Positions 1-10,434 of a stretch of DNA of 64,000 nucleotides are shown here, in pieces. The stretch comes from Asterias rubens. Lineage: Eukaryota; Echinodermata; Asteroidea; Forcipulatida; Asteriidae. The notes under the pieces are model-generated. The model did not search any database and was not told the DNA's origin. It saw nothing but the letters and a program-made list of their open reading frames with translations. Both the position numbers and the translations under genes were made by a program. The first letter of the stretch is position 1. The number at the start of each line of letters is the position of its first letter. The DNA is taken from NCBI RefSeq assembly GCF_902459465.1, contig NW_022985708.1, positions 156,549-220,548 on the forward strand. Reading direction: 5' to 3'.

Positions 1-174
1 AATACAATGATCCACACAAACATGCCTCGAAATTGTACGGTTTTCCTTTTACCTCGTTGACTAACACGTCAGCCGTCAACATTTTTTACTCCCATAAATG
101 GCCGACTGTGTTAGTTCGCACATAAAAAGGAAAACCATGCAATTTCGAGGCAAATCTGTGTGGATCATTGTATT
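1..174. repeat. Foldback MITE-like element
   Basis: Arms of about 50 nt at 1-51 and 125-174 are near-perfect reverse complements; they open with AATACAATGATCCACACA and close with the complementary GTGTGGATCATTGTATT. The centre (about 70 nt) contains a shorter inverted pair, CTAACACGTC.../...GTGTTAG. There is no coding capacity. It may extend left of the window, so its flanking duplication cannot be read. Confidence 0.8.
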
Positions 175-1052
175 CTACGTTTAAAATATCTTTCTAACCA
201 TATGCATTTTATGAAAAAAGGTTACAAACGCTTTTTATATACCAACTCGTCCGATCCAAGGCAACGTGTTCCTTTAAAGAACATATAGGTGTCTGGATGT
301 TGTAGTCCTAGATAAGGTGCAAGAGACATGTCATCTCATTGACATAGTAGCTGTGCCAGGTAATATAAGAGTTTCAGGCGGTATAACAGACCAACAAGTA
401 CTAAGACCCAGGCCTGTATGCTTCGTTTTTGGAAGGGCAAGGGCACCAAGGCATTTTCTCTTTGGCAAAGGGCACCCTATGAGGAAATTGTGAATTTCTA
501 CTGGAGCATTTCCAGGGCACCAAGGCAATGGCAAGGGGCAACTGAGGCAATCGCCTCTGTTGCCTCCGTGAAGTATCAGGCCTGAAAACCTGGCCAGGGG
601 ACTTCGTAAAAGTTGGCAGGTAAGTGTGATTGTAGTCCCTGTGGTTGTTGGAGCATTTAGCCTCAATCCAAAAGCACTTGAGAAATATTTAAGTGAAATG
701 GGTACAACTGTGAAATATGCTACAGAAGGCAGTGCTTTTGGGAACAGCAAGAATCTTAAGATGACCCTTGAGATCTAAGGCTACAGGACGTAGCCCGACT
801 CAAGAAGTAACAGGCACTGAAGAAAATATTATCTTCCGTTGAAAAAGAGATACCTCTTTGTGAAAATATGTGCTTAATTTTATTTATGGCTGGTGCATTA
901 TACCAATGCTGACAGACAAACACATCTAAAATACAATTATTGTTGTGTTATTTCTTTTTCTAATGGAACTGAAACTAAATTATACTTTTGAAAGTTTGTA
1001 TATCCTTATCTGTGACATTCCTTTCAGGCATTTTAGTTAACAAAATACTAAC
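175..1052. other. Intergenic or intronic stretch without a recognised gene
   Basis: No supported exon was seen. About 430-590 contains a GGCACCAAGGCA-type repeated motif (GGGCACC/GGCAAGGG occurs four times) that looks like a dispersed repeat. The next exon of the SET gene to the right would be expected further left, but I do not find its IDAT/NH motif here. Confidence 0.4.
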
Positions 1053-2706
1053 CACATTTTTTTTCCATTGCAGGAAAAAAAGTACTGATAACTATGTCTG
1101 CAATCATATTCCCTCGTCTCTGCCTCCTGTGCTGTTATTAATTCTCCTTTGTACTCCAGCAGAAAGTCTCCTTTCTCGAATGGTTTGGTAGTAAATACTC
1201 CCCATCCTGTGAACAGATACAATATCAAGCAATTTACTGCCAGTGCCATATCCAATCAAAAATAAAATGTTAAAGGAATAAAATAGCCAAATCTCAAAGA
1301 GGACTAACATGTAAGTGATCACACAACAGGGAATTAAAATTGCAGCAGTGGCACAGGTGGCTAGATATATATAAATAGGTTTAGTATCAAACCTCAGATT
1401 GTATGATAGGATACTAGGACAATTTAAATAACTGAGGTTAGTTCACTGCCATGGTCTCATTTCAATTGTTTTGGAGTACTAAAAATTAAATATATTAACT
1501 TAAGTCTATTAACCTGATACTTTCCTGTGGCTTGGATAATAGTAACGTTTTCCTGTGGCAGTTCAAATACAACATGGGGAGAGAAAGTAAGGAACACACC
1601 ATAATGGGATGCAACGCTTTTCCAAAAACATACAGTTGTGATAAACTGCAAGGAAAACGGACTGTGTACATGTTTTGATAAATCTTGGGTTAACAAAGAA
1701 AGTTACTTAAAACTTATTAAAATTAATGACAATTGGGTGGCACTAACCTCCCCGACACCCATAGAGAACGGGATTATATAGAGAGCACATTTGAGAGCAC
1801 CAGCAAGTCAATCCACATAGCAGGTTTAAGTCCAATGCATAGCAGTGCAAGGTTTGTAACATGGACACTACAATACTCAGTACTCACCGATTTCTGTGTT
1901 TATGAACTGCCCTTGAAATCCTTCTTGGTCAAGTTGATTCCCCGAATTGAATGTCCTTTTTTCCCTTGCATCCTTGCGACTAGATCTGGTTGTTGGTCTC
2001 TGAAAACAGTACATTATACACTGATTTGAAAATCAACAAACTATGACAAGTCAATAGGAACCAAAGTTCTAGCGGCATAGCTATAGGGAGGAGGGCACAA
2101 GCCCCGACAAAATAGAAAACATTATCCCTAGGGCCATAACTGAAAAGTAAAAGCCCCCCTCTCCCACTGTGAAAACAATCCTGGCTAACCCACAACAATT
2201 ACCTTTCTTCATTAACGACAAACCTTGTCTTGATATTAAACAGAAAGAAATGTACATGACATACATCAGTTTCAGTTTATTATAAATTAGCAAAAAGCAA
2301 CACCATATCACCTAGACAGGATTAATTGAATTATATCATGATGGGTATACAATATATTTTTTTTCTCTCTAGAAATAAGGTGAAATCTATACAGTAATTA
2401 CAATACTTGTTGCAGGCAGAGGGAGTGCATTTGCTCATAAATTCAAGAAGTCAGCTTCAGGGGCACTATATTACCTTAAAAATGTTTACAATAACAATGA
2501 TTAAAGCCATTTGCTACTATCTTATTACACAAAGTGGTACCAGGTCAAGTCCTGATTAATGTGTGCGTGTTTAAAACCTGATGAGGTCACCTAGCATCTT
2601 TGAATAAAGTCTGCAGCATGTACATACGGGTAGAAATAATGAATTCCAGATAAATATCAGAACAGATTCCTGTCGAAAATAGTGTTATACTTACACGGGT
2701 CTGCAT
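1053..2706 (-). CDS. SET-domain lysine methyltransferase-like gene, 5' part (3 exons)
   Basis: Likely transfers methyl groups from SAM to lysine, probably on histone (SET family; KMT5A-like by motif). Exon 1 codes MQTR (2695-2706) from an ATG in a strong context (ACCACCATGC), with donor GTAAGT. Exon 2 is 1888-1999 (acceptor TTTTCAG, donor GTGAGT) and is basic and polar. Exon 3 is 1053-1206 and starts the SET core: GWGVFTTKPFEKGDFLLEY, then GELIT and YFFSCNGKKMW, where the usual GRG is GWG. Exon phases fit (0, then 1, then 2). Exon 3 is 154 nt, exactly the length of the homologous exon at 54495-54648. The second half of SET (NHS and ELxYDYG motifs) is not in the window, so the gene is partial. 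Short exon 1 is inferred from phase and context. Confidence 0.7.
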
Positions 2707-3344
2707 GGTGGTAACATTGACTTGAGGTCATTTGTCTAGATGAACGTTCTAGAAGGGGAAGGGGAAGGGGGGGGGGAAGAGAGAGAGAGATGCAGTCAGA
2801 ATTAAATAATTATTTAGCGCTTAACTAAAGAGAAAAACTTGAGTTCTAATTGTTGACAGTTTCAGAACAAGGGTTTGTAAGTCTTTTAGGCATAATGATG
2901 GATGTGAACCAGTACCAAAACTGGAGGAGGCAGTAAGGTAGTATAGACAATTACAGCAAGTTTTCTGCATGGAGGAGTATTTTGATACCAAGTTTTACAA
3001 TAGTTTAGTGAACGGACAACAAATATTGGTGAATGAAATGACTCTTGGAAAATTTGTATACGAAGGAATGCGCCAAAATAAAGACGCAAAAAGAGCGGTT
3101 GAAGCGAGATGTAATTTTTTAAGATGAATTTGAGAACTATGCACCAAATGCAAGAAACTCAACTCTTTGGGATAATTTGTTGTCTTCGTCATAGAAATTA
3201 AATTAAATTTTACGGACGATAACATATGATTATTTTTAACAACAGGAACTGTTCTTTAAACCCGCTTACTTTGTTTACCTCTTGCTTTTTTGTGTACGCA
3301 CGACTTGCTTGCGCAAATTTAAAAAGGGTCATAATCAATGATTG
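2707..3344. other. Upstream region of the left SET gene
   Basis: No supported coding exon. It holds a purine tract (2756-2791, G-rich then GA repeats) and AT-rich sequence. If the ATG at 2706 is correct, this is 5' UTR, promoter or an upstream intron. It ends in ATTG (3341-3344), the target duplication of Gypsy-1. Confidence 0.4.
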
Positions 3345-4854
3345 TGTAACCCGGAAAATGGGTACACTTAGAAAATAAATGAATAAAACTAATTAAGCTA
3401 GAGGGATTGCAGTGACGACCGAAGATCTAAATGACGAGTCGCAGATTTTCCTTAAATAACTGGGGCAAGTACACTAAATTTTGCACTGAAACAACACTAT
3501 GAACTTTTAATTAAACTTTGACCACTGATGTTCGAACAATCCAGAAGAATTTACTTTAAGCCAGAGCAAATGTTAACTCCAGATTAAACTTAAAAATACA
3601 AAATATAAAAAAAAAGTAAAAAACCCAACACAGCACTAATAGCGAATTACTCTCTAAGCACAATCAGAACAAATAATGAATAGCCTGTAAATACAAAGAA
3701 CAAAATGTAAAAGAAATGATTAAAGATCAGGTTACAAATAAACATTAACAAAATATGCATTTCCAATTATACTATGCACCGTACACTCTTCCTGTACAAA
3801 ACTATACTGAGAAAACTTAAGAGAAAATCATCTCTCCAAGACACCTCAAAAATCTAAATAACAAAGGAACTGTTTACTGTGGCAGGGGATTAAGTAATAA
3901 AACCAGCCATAAACTTGAAGAAGCTACACAACCCTATGGAACTCATTAGGTATGCAAATCCCCAAAATAAACATCTTGAGAAGAATGAGAAATGCACAGG
4001 CAACATGGTCCAAAAGAAAAATCAGGTTTCTACATAAAAAACACAGCATCAAACCTCTGTTTAAAGTTAGTATAAAACAGTCCTAAGAAAAGTCAGTCAA
4101 GTAAATCCAGACTAATATCATACAGAAATTCCTCTTCATTATCAACTTATCCCAAAACCATTGACACAGTAAATAAAATCCAGTCACAAGTGTTAACACT
4201 TGATGCAAAAGTTTGGTCAAGGTACTGATGTAAGTGCCTCCAAACTAAACAAGGAAAATGACATAAAAACACTGGTCTTTAGCAAAGTGACTTTAGGAAT
4301 AATAATTAGTTTCAAAAAGTTTCATAACCTTCAACAGTAACCTTTATGCAATTTGAACAAGGCTTCACTTAGTTGAAATAAACTTTATTTGGAAACCTAC
4401 CAAAGGCAAAAAAATAGTTTCCATACTCTAAAAGGTTTATCTCAACAAAAACAAAAATAATGCACAAAAGATAAATATGTACATAGAATAGACATTGCAT
4501 AAAATAAGTAAAGAAATGAAAACTCACCAGAATTATTGAGCAAACAGGGAAATACAGCAACTTGATGTCCAAACTTTTAAGAATTTTGGAGGACACAAGA
4601 GGAAACTTGAAATTGGATCTGTCCTCAACGCTGTATCGCTGCTCACTGACCCACACTAGCACATGTGGCCAGTGGAACACAAAGCAATAGACTGGTGCGC
4701 CTCGCATCATTAATTAAGTAAAGAGTAAACTAAGTCAAGGAACTATGCAGGGGTGCCACTCCTATAAAATCAGTAACTTTAGGGGAACCACTTTGGCAAA
4801 AATCCCATTGCAATAAGGATCAATAAAAACAAAGTTAAATTTCACTCCTCTACA
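3345..4854 (-). repeat. Gypsy-1 3' LTR
   Basis: 1510-nt direct repeat of 10435-11944, bounded by TGTAACCCGG and CTCCTCTACA on the + strand. An apparent 113-residue reading frame occurs in both LTRs but shows no recognisable domain and is taken as chance. Confidence 0.95.
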
Positions 4855-4948
4855 CACGCCCATTCTTTAAAACCTTGTTGTCCTCAACAATTAAAGAAAC
4901 CAATCTAAAGGGAAATACATCTGGGAAGTACGTCGTCTTTCGGTTTCA

Positions 4949-7900
4949 TCAGGCTTCATCAAGATACCTCCTAGGTGGGCGGATGATCCTCTTGGGTCGG
5001 CTGGTGTCCCACATCTCGTCAACAGAACTGGAATCGGCTTCATCATTATATGTAGATGGAGATTCATAGGAGTTCACTGAAGAGAGTTCAACATCACTGA
5101 AGTCCTCTGGAGGGGGAACTACATCAGTCATACTAGGGTGATGAAGGATTAAGTCATCTCGGAACCCGAAAGGTGGTTCCATGGTAACGTCCATACCAGA
5201 AGATTGAAGAGGTGTGTCAGCATTGGATATCTCCTGCTCAAGTGGAACTTCGAAAGGGCAAAGGGATATCAGGTTGCGGTGGACCGTCCTCTCCTTTTGC
5301 GTTTCCAACTGCTTCAAAGTGTATACTGGAATACCATCGAGCTTCTTTACAACCAAGTAAGGAGTATCTTCCCATCGGTCTTTCAGCTTACACTTTCCTC
5401 TCGGTGTTAGATTAAGCACGAGCACCAGATCTCCTACTTGAAGTTCACGCTCACTAACCTTCTTGTTATAGGCGCCGGTCTGCTTCAGGCGTGCCTTATC
5501 TGCATTTGTCTCTGCCAAATTGAACGCTGTTGTCATTTCTTCCTTCAGCATTTTGACGAAAGAGTTGTAATCACGATGAATATGTTGTGTGTCCTCTCCT
5601 TGGCAAGGGAAAATCACGTCCACTGGCAGCTTAGGTTCCCTCATAAACATCAGGAAGAAGGGCGAGTAGCCTGTCGAAACATGTTGGCTGCAATTGTAGG
5701 CATGTGTCAAAATTTCAACGTGCGATGCCCAATTCACCTTCTTCCCTGGATCAAGGGTGCCGAGCATCGATAAAAGAGTTCGGTTAAACCTTTCTGTCAT
5801 TCTGTTGCCTTGGGGATGGTAGGGCGTTGTCTTGCTCTTGGACACTCCCATAACTGCACAGAGTTGACGGATTACTTCAGACTCAAAACATTTCCCTTGG
5901 TCGGAATGCAGTCGCTCTGGAATACCGTAGTTCGAAATGTATCTCTCCCACAATACTCGTGCCACCGTCGTCGCTTTCTGGTCTCTTGTTGGGTATGCTT
6001 TGGCATAACGAGTGAAGTGGTCCGTTACAACCAGTAAGTGTTCATACCCGCCAGCCGACTTCTCAAGACTCAGGAAATCGATGCAGACTAGTTCTCCTGG
6101 ACGACTTGTACGAATACTCTGCAACCCAGCGCTCCGTCTTCCTTCTGGACGTTTACGCAAAGTGCAACGTTCACAGGTTTGTATGTAAGTCTTCACGTCA
6201 CAGTATGCACCAGGCCAGTAGAAACGTTTCCTCACTGATCGTAGAGTCTTCTGGAATCCAAGGTGTCCCATCTCGTCATGGAGTTTCTTCAGGATTGTCT
6301 TATGTAGTGACCGAGGTAGAACTGGGATGTAATGTACGTCATTACCTTCTCGGTTTCCATAGACCAGCAGTCCCCCCTTTTCCTGAAGATGGTCCCATGA
6401 ACGAAGCAGTCTCTGAACATCTTTTTCTTCACGGTTGGTTTGTCTTTGACTCAACTTGCTACGTCTGGTTGTTTTGAGATGTAGTACGCGACTGATACCT
6501 TCATCTTCCTGTTGAGCTTTCCGAAGTTTCCCGTCATCTTGAATAGTACTGGTTCCATACATGTACTTCTCTGATGAAGCATTTTCATGTTCAGAAGTCT
6601 CTCTAGATTGCGGGGATGTTGGTCTATCAGTTACAGATTGTCTTTGGCGGTCCGTCTCTGTCGATACATCATGGGTCGAAAGAGTAGCTTGCACGTGGAC
6701 CTCAACATCTTCTGTTGTCTGCTTTTCCACGGAGCCATTCTCGGTTGCGTCCAGTATGCGGGTTACTTCTGTTCTAGTAATTCTTGAAAGTGCATCAGCA
6801 TTTGCGTTATTCTTTCCTGGACGATACAGTATGTCTAATTCGAAAAGAGATAGGTCATTTACCCACCGTTGACTATGAGCGTCCAGTTTAGCACTCTTCA
6901 ATACATAGGTCATAGGATTATTGTCGGTTACCGCTGTTACCTTATGTCCGTACAGATAATCTCGAAATTTAGTAGTCAGGGCCCAATGTAATGCTCGAAA
7001 CTCTAGCTTGTGTGCTGGATATTTCTTCTCGGCTGAAGAGAGAGTGCGGCTCGCATATGCCACTACACGTTCACGGCCATCCTGTTGTTGGGTAAGCACT
7101 GCACCAAGGCCTTCAAGAGATGCATCAGTCTGTATGACGAAAGGAAGATCATAATCAGCATATGCTAAGATGGGAGCTGATGTTAACTTGGATATTAACG
7201 TCTGAAATGCAACACCACACTCGTCCGTCCAGACAAACAGTGGGTCTCGAGTTCCACGTTTCCCCCCAATGAGGCCGAAGAGAGGACGCGCTACCTTTGC
7301 ATAGCCTTGGATAAACTTCCGATAATAGCCAGTTATCCCAAGGAAACTCCTGACATCCTTCTTTGATTTGGGAATCGGCCAATTTTGTACAGCTGCTATT
7401 TTCTCAGGGTTTGTGGAAATACCATCTGCCGAAACAATATGACCCAGATATTGTACACTGCTCTTCAGGAAGTGACACTTGGAGGGTTTAAGCTTGAGGT
7501 TATGCTGTCTTAATCGGTCAAACACTTGGCTTAGTCGAGTCATATGTTCTTCAATCGTCGAGCTGTAGATGATGACATCATCGAGGTAGAGCAGGACACT
7601 TTCAAAATTCATGCCGCTGAATACATTCGACATCAAGCGTTGAAATGTGGCGGGTGCGTTGACAAGTCCAAATGGCATTCTGGTAAACTCGTACAGGCCC
7701 ATCGGGGTAGTGAAAGCTGTTTTTGGCTGGTCCTTTTCAGCAACACCAACTTGGTGATAGCCAGAGGTCAAATCCAAGCAAGAAAAATACTTAGCTTTTC
7801 CCAAAGCATCCAGCGCTTCTTCGATCCGAGGTAGAGGATATGCATCTCGAATTGTTCTGGAGTTCAGCTTTCGGTAATCGACACACAGTCGAATGCTCCC

Positions 7901-8251
7901 ATCCTTCTTTCGGACGATCACCACTGGAGAAGCGAATGAGCTCTGACTTGGTTTGATGACATTTTCCTTCTCAAGATCCTTAATGTGCTTCTGGACCTCT
8001 TGAAACTCAGCGGGTGGGATACGTCGGTACGGCAAACGAAATGGGGTAGCATCACTCAAAGGAATCTCGTGCTCAGCGGTTTGGGTCATGCCAATGTCAA
8101 GGGAATCTTTGGAAAAGACATCAGAATTGGTTTTGAGAAGATCCTGAATGGCTGCCTTTGCAGAGGGGGTCAAATCAGCAGAATCAATGTCGGGCAAGGG
8201 GTATTCATCCGAAGCTGTTCGTGGTTCTGCAGTCTCGGAACTGGTGTGGAA
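4949..8251 (-). CDS. pol: Gypsy-1 Pol: reverse transcriptase-RNase H-integrase
   Basis: Copies the element RNA into DNA and integrates it. Numbering from a TTG at 8197: RT spans about 45-260 with the catalytic YLDD at 204-207. RNase H (about 310-440) shows QTDASLEGLGAVL and TDNNPMTYV. The integrase zinc finger reads HDEMGHLGFQ...CERC, and the DDE core shows CIDFLSLEK, LHSDQGKCFE and PYHPQGNRMTERFNR. There is no chromodomain; the C-terminus is acidic and ends in RPKRIIRPPRRYLDEA. Length (1082 aa from the TTG) is normal for the family. The frame is the same as protease, so pol is probably expressed as Gag-Pro-Pol; the TAA at 8252-8254 blocks this unless it is read through. No other disruption was seen. 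Confidence 0.95.
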   Translation of the reverse strand, partial: FHTSSETAEPRTASDEYPLPDIDSADLTPSAKAAIQDLLKTNSDVFSKDSLDIGMTQTAEHEIPLSDATPFRLPYRRIPPAEFQEVQKHIKDLEKENVIKPSQSSFASPVVIVRKKDGSIRLCVDYRKLNSRTIRDAYPLPRIEEALDALGKAKYFSCLDLTSGYHQVGVAEKDQPKTAFTTPMGLYEFTRMPFGLVNAPATFQRLMSNVFSGMNFESVLLYLDDVIIYSSTIEEHMTRLSQVFDRLRQHNLKLKPSKCHFLKSSVQYLGHIVSADGISTNPEKIAAVQNWPIPKSKKDVRSFLGITGYYRKFIQGYAKVARPLFGLIGGKRGTRDPLFVWTDECGVAFQTLISKLTSAPILAYADYDLPFVIQTDASLEGLGAVLTQQQDGRERVVAYASRTLSSAEKKYPAHKLEFRALHWALTTKFRDYLYGHKVTAVTDNNPMTYVLKSAKLDAHSQRWVNDLSLFELDILYRPGKNNANADALSRITRTEVTRILDATENGSVEKQTTEDVEVHVQATLSTHDVSTETDRQRQSVTDRPTSPQSRETSEHENASSEKYMYGTSTIQDDGKLRKAQQEDEGISRVLHLKTTRRSKLSQRQTNREEKDVQRLLRSWDHLQEKGGLLVYGNREGNDVHYIPVLPRSLHKTILKKLHDEMGHLGFQKTLRSVRKRFYWPGAYCDVKTYIQTCERCTLRKRPEGRRSAGLQSIRTSRPGELVCIDFLSLEKSAGGYEHLLVVTDHFTRYAKAYPTRDQKATTVARVLWERYISNYGIPERLHSDQGKCFESEVIRQLCAVMGVSKSKTTPYHPQGNRMTERFNRTLLSMLGTLDPGKKVNWASHVEILTHAYNCSQHVSTGYSPFFLMFMREPKLPVDVIFPCQGEDTQHIHRDYNSFVKMLKEEMTTAFNLAETNADKARLKQTGAYNKKVSERELQVGDLVLVLNLTPRGKCKLKDRWEDTPYLVVKKLDGIPVYTLKQLETQKERTVHRNLISLCPFEVPLEQEISNADTPLQSSGMDVTMEPPFGFRDDLILHHPSMTDVVPPPEDFSDVELSSVNSYESPSTYNDEADSSSVDEMWDTSRPKRIIRPPRRYLDEA

Positions 8252-9100
8252 TTATACTTGGATATGGGACAGCAATGCCACAACTGTATTCTTTCTGACC
8301 GTCACCTTCTGATGAGATAAGTTGCACAGCCGAATGGGTACTTTACAGTCTCGGACTTCTACCAGCATTTGCCCAACAGCCAGACTATTGTTTCTCTTGC
8401 CCTCTACCAGTGCTGTGATGCTTCTGCCTTTAGTGGATTTCGGAGCTTTGGCCGTTATGATTATTTCTGCCCCAGGCTGTACTTCAAGCGGACGTCGCCC
8501 TGTGTAGCGAAGATGACCAATCTCTCCATTCGTACGAGCAATGTCTGTGCCATCACTGTTGACACACTGGAAAGCTGAATGCCAAGCAAAGGACTCTTTC
8601 TTCATCTTGGACATCAATCCCCGGCCATACTTCTTGTGGATGGAATCTCGCAAGGTGAGGATTACATTGGTGCCTATCAAAAGTGGAATAGATCGCCGGA
8701 ACTCTGTGACTGGTACAACTAAGGCGGGGACATTCTTGGTAACTTCTCCAAGTGCATCCATGGTGAGGAGTATGTACCCCTGATGTGGAACACTCTGGCC
8801 TCCTGCGCCACTGATAATGATGGGTGACTTCTTCAGATTTTGAAGCTTCAGAGTAGGGTGGGCTGACACAAACTCATCGGTTATGGTCGTCACTTGCGAA
8901 CCGGTGTCTAGCAAAGCCTTACACTTCCTTCCTGAAATAGTAACTTTTGTAATGTTAACTGGGCCTACAAGCCCAGCAGTATTGGATTGGTGTTCCTGGT
9001 TGGTCTGCACCAACATCCTGCCTTGTCGTTTCTCTTTCTCATTAGGGCGCTCTCTTTCTAAACCACCTGCCGACTGCCCAGCATCCGCAGGTCCATCTAG
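8252..9100 (-). CDS. pro: Gypsy-1 aspartic protease (pro), -1 frame relative to gag
   Basis: A retropepsin-like domain that matures the polyprotein. The active site is ALLDTGSQVTTI, with the second conserved block near SIPLLIGTNVIL. The frame is open through the end of gag, and its first codon after the -1 slip is CTA at 9098-9100. No ATG is needed: entry by frameshifting is the simplest reading. It ends in HIQV then TAA (8252-8254), and the same frame then runs on directly into Pol. Confidence 0.85.
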   Translation of the reverse strand, partial: LDGPADAGQSAGGLERERPNEKEKRQGRMLVQTNQEHQSNTAGLVGPVNITKVTISGRKCKALLDTGSQVTTITDEFVSAHPTLKLQNLKKSPIIISGAGGQSVPHQGYILLTMDALGEVTKNVPALVVPVTEFRRSIPLLIGTNVILTLRDSIHKKYGRGLMSKMKKESFAWHSAFQCVNSDGTDIARTNGEIGHLRYTGRRPLEVQPGAEIIITAKAPKSTKGRSITALVEGKRNNSLAVGQMLVEVRDCKVPIRLCNLSHQKVTVRKNTVVALLSHIQV

Positions 9101-9106
9101 TTTAAA
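9060..9106 (-). other. -1 programmed frameshift signal (gag/pro of Gypsy-1)
   Basis: The zero-frame codons are CCT TTA AAC TAG. They form the slippery heptamer T TTA AAC (9100-9106), of the X XXY YYZ type, directly before the gag stop (9097-9099). Seven nt downstream is a stem of ACCTGC paired with GCAGGT, six perfect pairs around a 16-nt loop. Slippage moves translation into the protease frame. The heptamer and stem are seen directly; function is inferred from known retroviral sites of this class. Confidence 0.8.
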
Positions 9107-10275
9107 GGACTCTGTCTGGGTCTGCCTTGCTCCATACTTCTGCCTGGTCTATTGCACTCCCTCGCAAAATGGCCGACTTCTCCGCAGTTGTAGCATCTTT
9201 GCTGGCTTGGTGACGCAGGAAAACGACGGGGTGGGTAGCTCCCATGTGGATGCGTAGGGGGCCTCTGAACAGGGGGTACTCGTCTGAGGGCGTCCTCTAT
9301 GTGGTCGACACGTTGGCTGAGCGAAGTCTGTCCCTGGGAAACTTGATCAAGCATGGATAGGTGTTTCCTCATCATGCCAGTCAACTCTTCTAGTTGCTTA
9401 TTGACATCGGTGGCAACCTGGGGATTCATGTGGGCTGGTTCCGTCGTGGCTTTGGTAGGACAATTTGATGGAGAGTTGGTAGTGTGCTGATTTATTTGGT
9501 ACTTCTGGCGTCTAACTTCTCTGGCATGTCTGGCTTCTTCTGTGATGATCCGGAGCTCTTGTCGGAGAGATCTGAAGGACATTGTCCTTGGTTGCATCGG
9601 GGCCAGTCTCTGCCTCACACTATCATCCTGCAACCCCTTCATGAACTGGGTCGTGAGGAGTAAGTCCCGGTCCTCGCCTAACTGTCCCCATTGTCTTCCC
9701 TGACGTCGATTCACATCCTCCACATGCCTCAGCAAGGCCTCCAGAGCAATGGCGTAATCGGTGGTTGTCTCGTCTGACTTCTGTATACGAGAGAAGAATG
9801 TCGCTATCGGTGTTGTAGCCGTACTCCCCTCTCCGAACTCTTCTAACAACTTTGTAAGGGCCGCTTCGACTGTTTTCTGACCACGACACTCCAAGTTAAG
9901 CACCAAGTCTCGGGCTCTCCCTCGCGTGTGCCTCACCACCTCATGGAACTGGACGTGGTCTGGCTGGGGTCCCTTTAATTCTAACAGATATCTAATGTCT
10001 CTCACCCAGTCTTCAACTCTCAGATTACTGCGTTCCGATGAAGACCCGGAAAAGGTTGGCACATTCTTCAGTTGATGTGATGTGTATGTGAGTGGCACAT
10101 ATGGCTGTTGTGTTGTCGTCGGATGGGCTGCTAGGGGTTCCATCGGTGTCAGGGGGTCGAAGTCTGTCAGAAGGGGAATCCTTGGGTGGAGTTGATGTGG
10201 CGCAAAAGGATTGGACGGGCTCCCATGGTAAGTCAGGACTGGTGGACTTGAGTGGCTTGGTGTATCTGCCATCAT
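9097..10275 (-). CDS. gag: Gypsy-1 Gag
   Basis: Structural particle protein of the retrotransposon. The start chosen is the first ATG of a tandem pair (10273-10275), coding MMADTPSHSSPP; an upstream GTG in the same frame is less likely. A proline-rich N-terminal part leads into a retrotransposon gag core (VEDWVRDIRYLLELKG, then FFSRIQKSDETTTDYA, typical of Ty3 capsid) and a polar linker. The end carries one CCHC zinc knuckle, CYNCGEVGHFAREC, for RNA binding. It terminates at TAG right after the slippery heptamer. Confidence 0.9.
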   Translation of the reverse strand: MMADTPSHSSPPVLTYHGSPSNPFAPHQLHPRIPLLTDFDPLTPMEPLAAHPTTTQQPYVPLTYTSHQLKNVPTFSGSSSERSNLRVEDWVRDIRYLLELKGPQPDHVQFHEVVRHTRGRARDLVLNLECRGQKTVEAALTKLLEEFGEGSTATTPIATFFSRIQKSDETTTDYAIALEALLRHVEDVNRRQGRQWGQLGEDRDLLLTTQFMKGLQDDSVRQRLAPMQPRTMSFRSLRQELRIITEEARHAREVRRQKYQINQHTTNSPSNCPTKATTEPAHMNPQVATDVNKQLEELTGMMRKHLSMLDQVSQGQTSLSQRVDHIEDALRRVPPVQRPPTHPHGSYPPRRFPASPSQQRCYNCGEVGHFARECNRPGRSMEQGRPRQSPLN

Positions 10276-10409
10276 GCACGTTGAAAGCTCTCCGACTAAA
10301 AGCACTGTGTTGGGTTTATTTTAAAAAATGTATTGTCTCTAATAAAAAAATGATTTTGCCCCAGGTGAATAACAAAAATCGGCTAAATTTCCAAAAGAAA
10401 TATATCAAG

Positions 10410-10427
10410 TACCCGGATTCTCCACCA
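10410..10427 (-). other. Gypsy-1 primer-binding site
   Basis: On the minus strand, 7 T residues after the 5' LTR, TGGTGGAGAATCCGGGTA begins. Its complement ends ...CCCGG ATTCTCC A CCA, which fits a tRNA 3' end exactly: T-stem strand, 7-nt acceptor strand, discriminator A, CCA. The acceptor strand ATTCTCC resembles alanine tRNAs from memory. The tRNA identity is unconfirmed. Confidence 0.65.
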
Positions 10428-10434
10428 AAAAAAA

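Noticed and set aside
331-750. 139-residue minus-strand frame
   Set aside because: Runs through a GGCACCAAGG-type repeat, has no domain and no splice context.
5204-8507. Many plus-strand frames opposite pol and protease of Gypsy-1
   Set aside because: Antisense shadows; the minus strand has all catalytic motifs.
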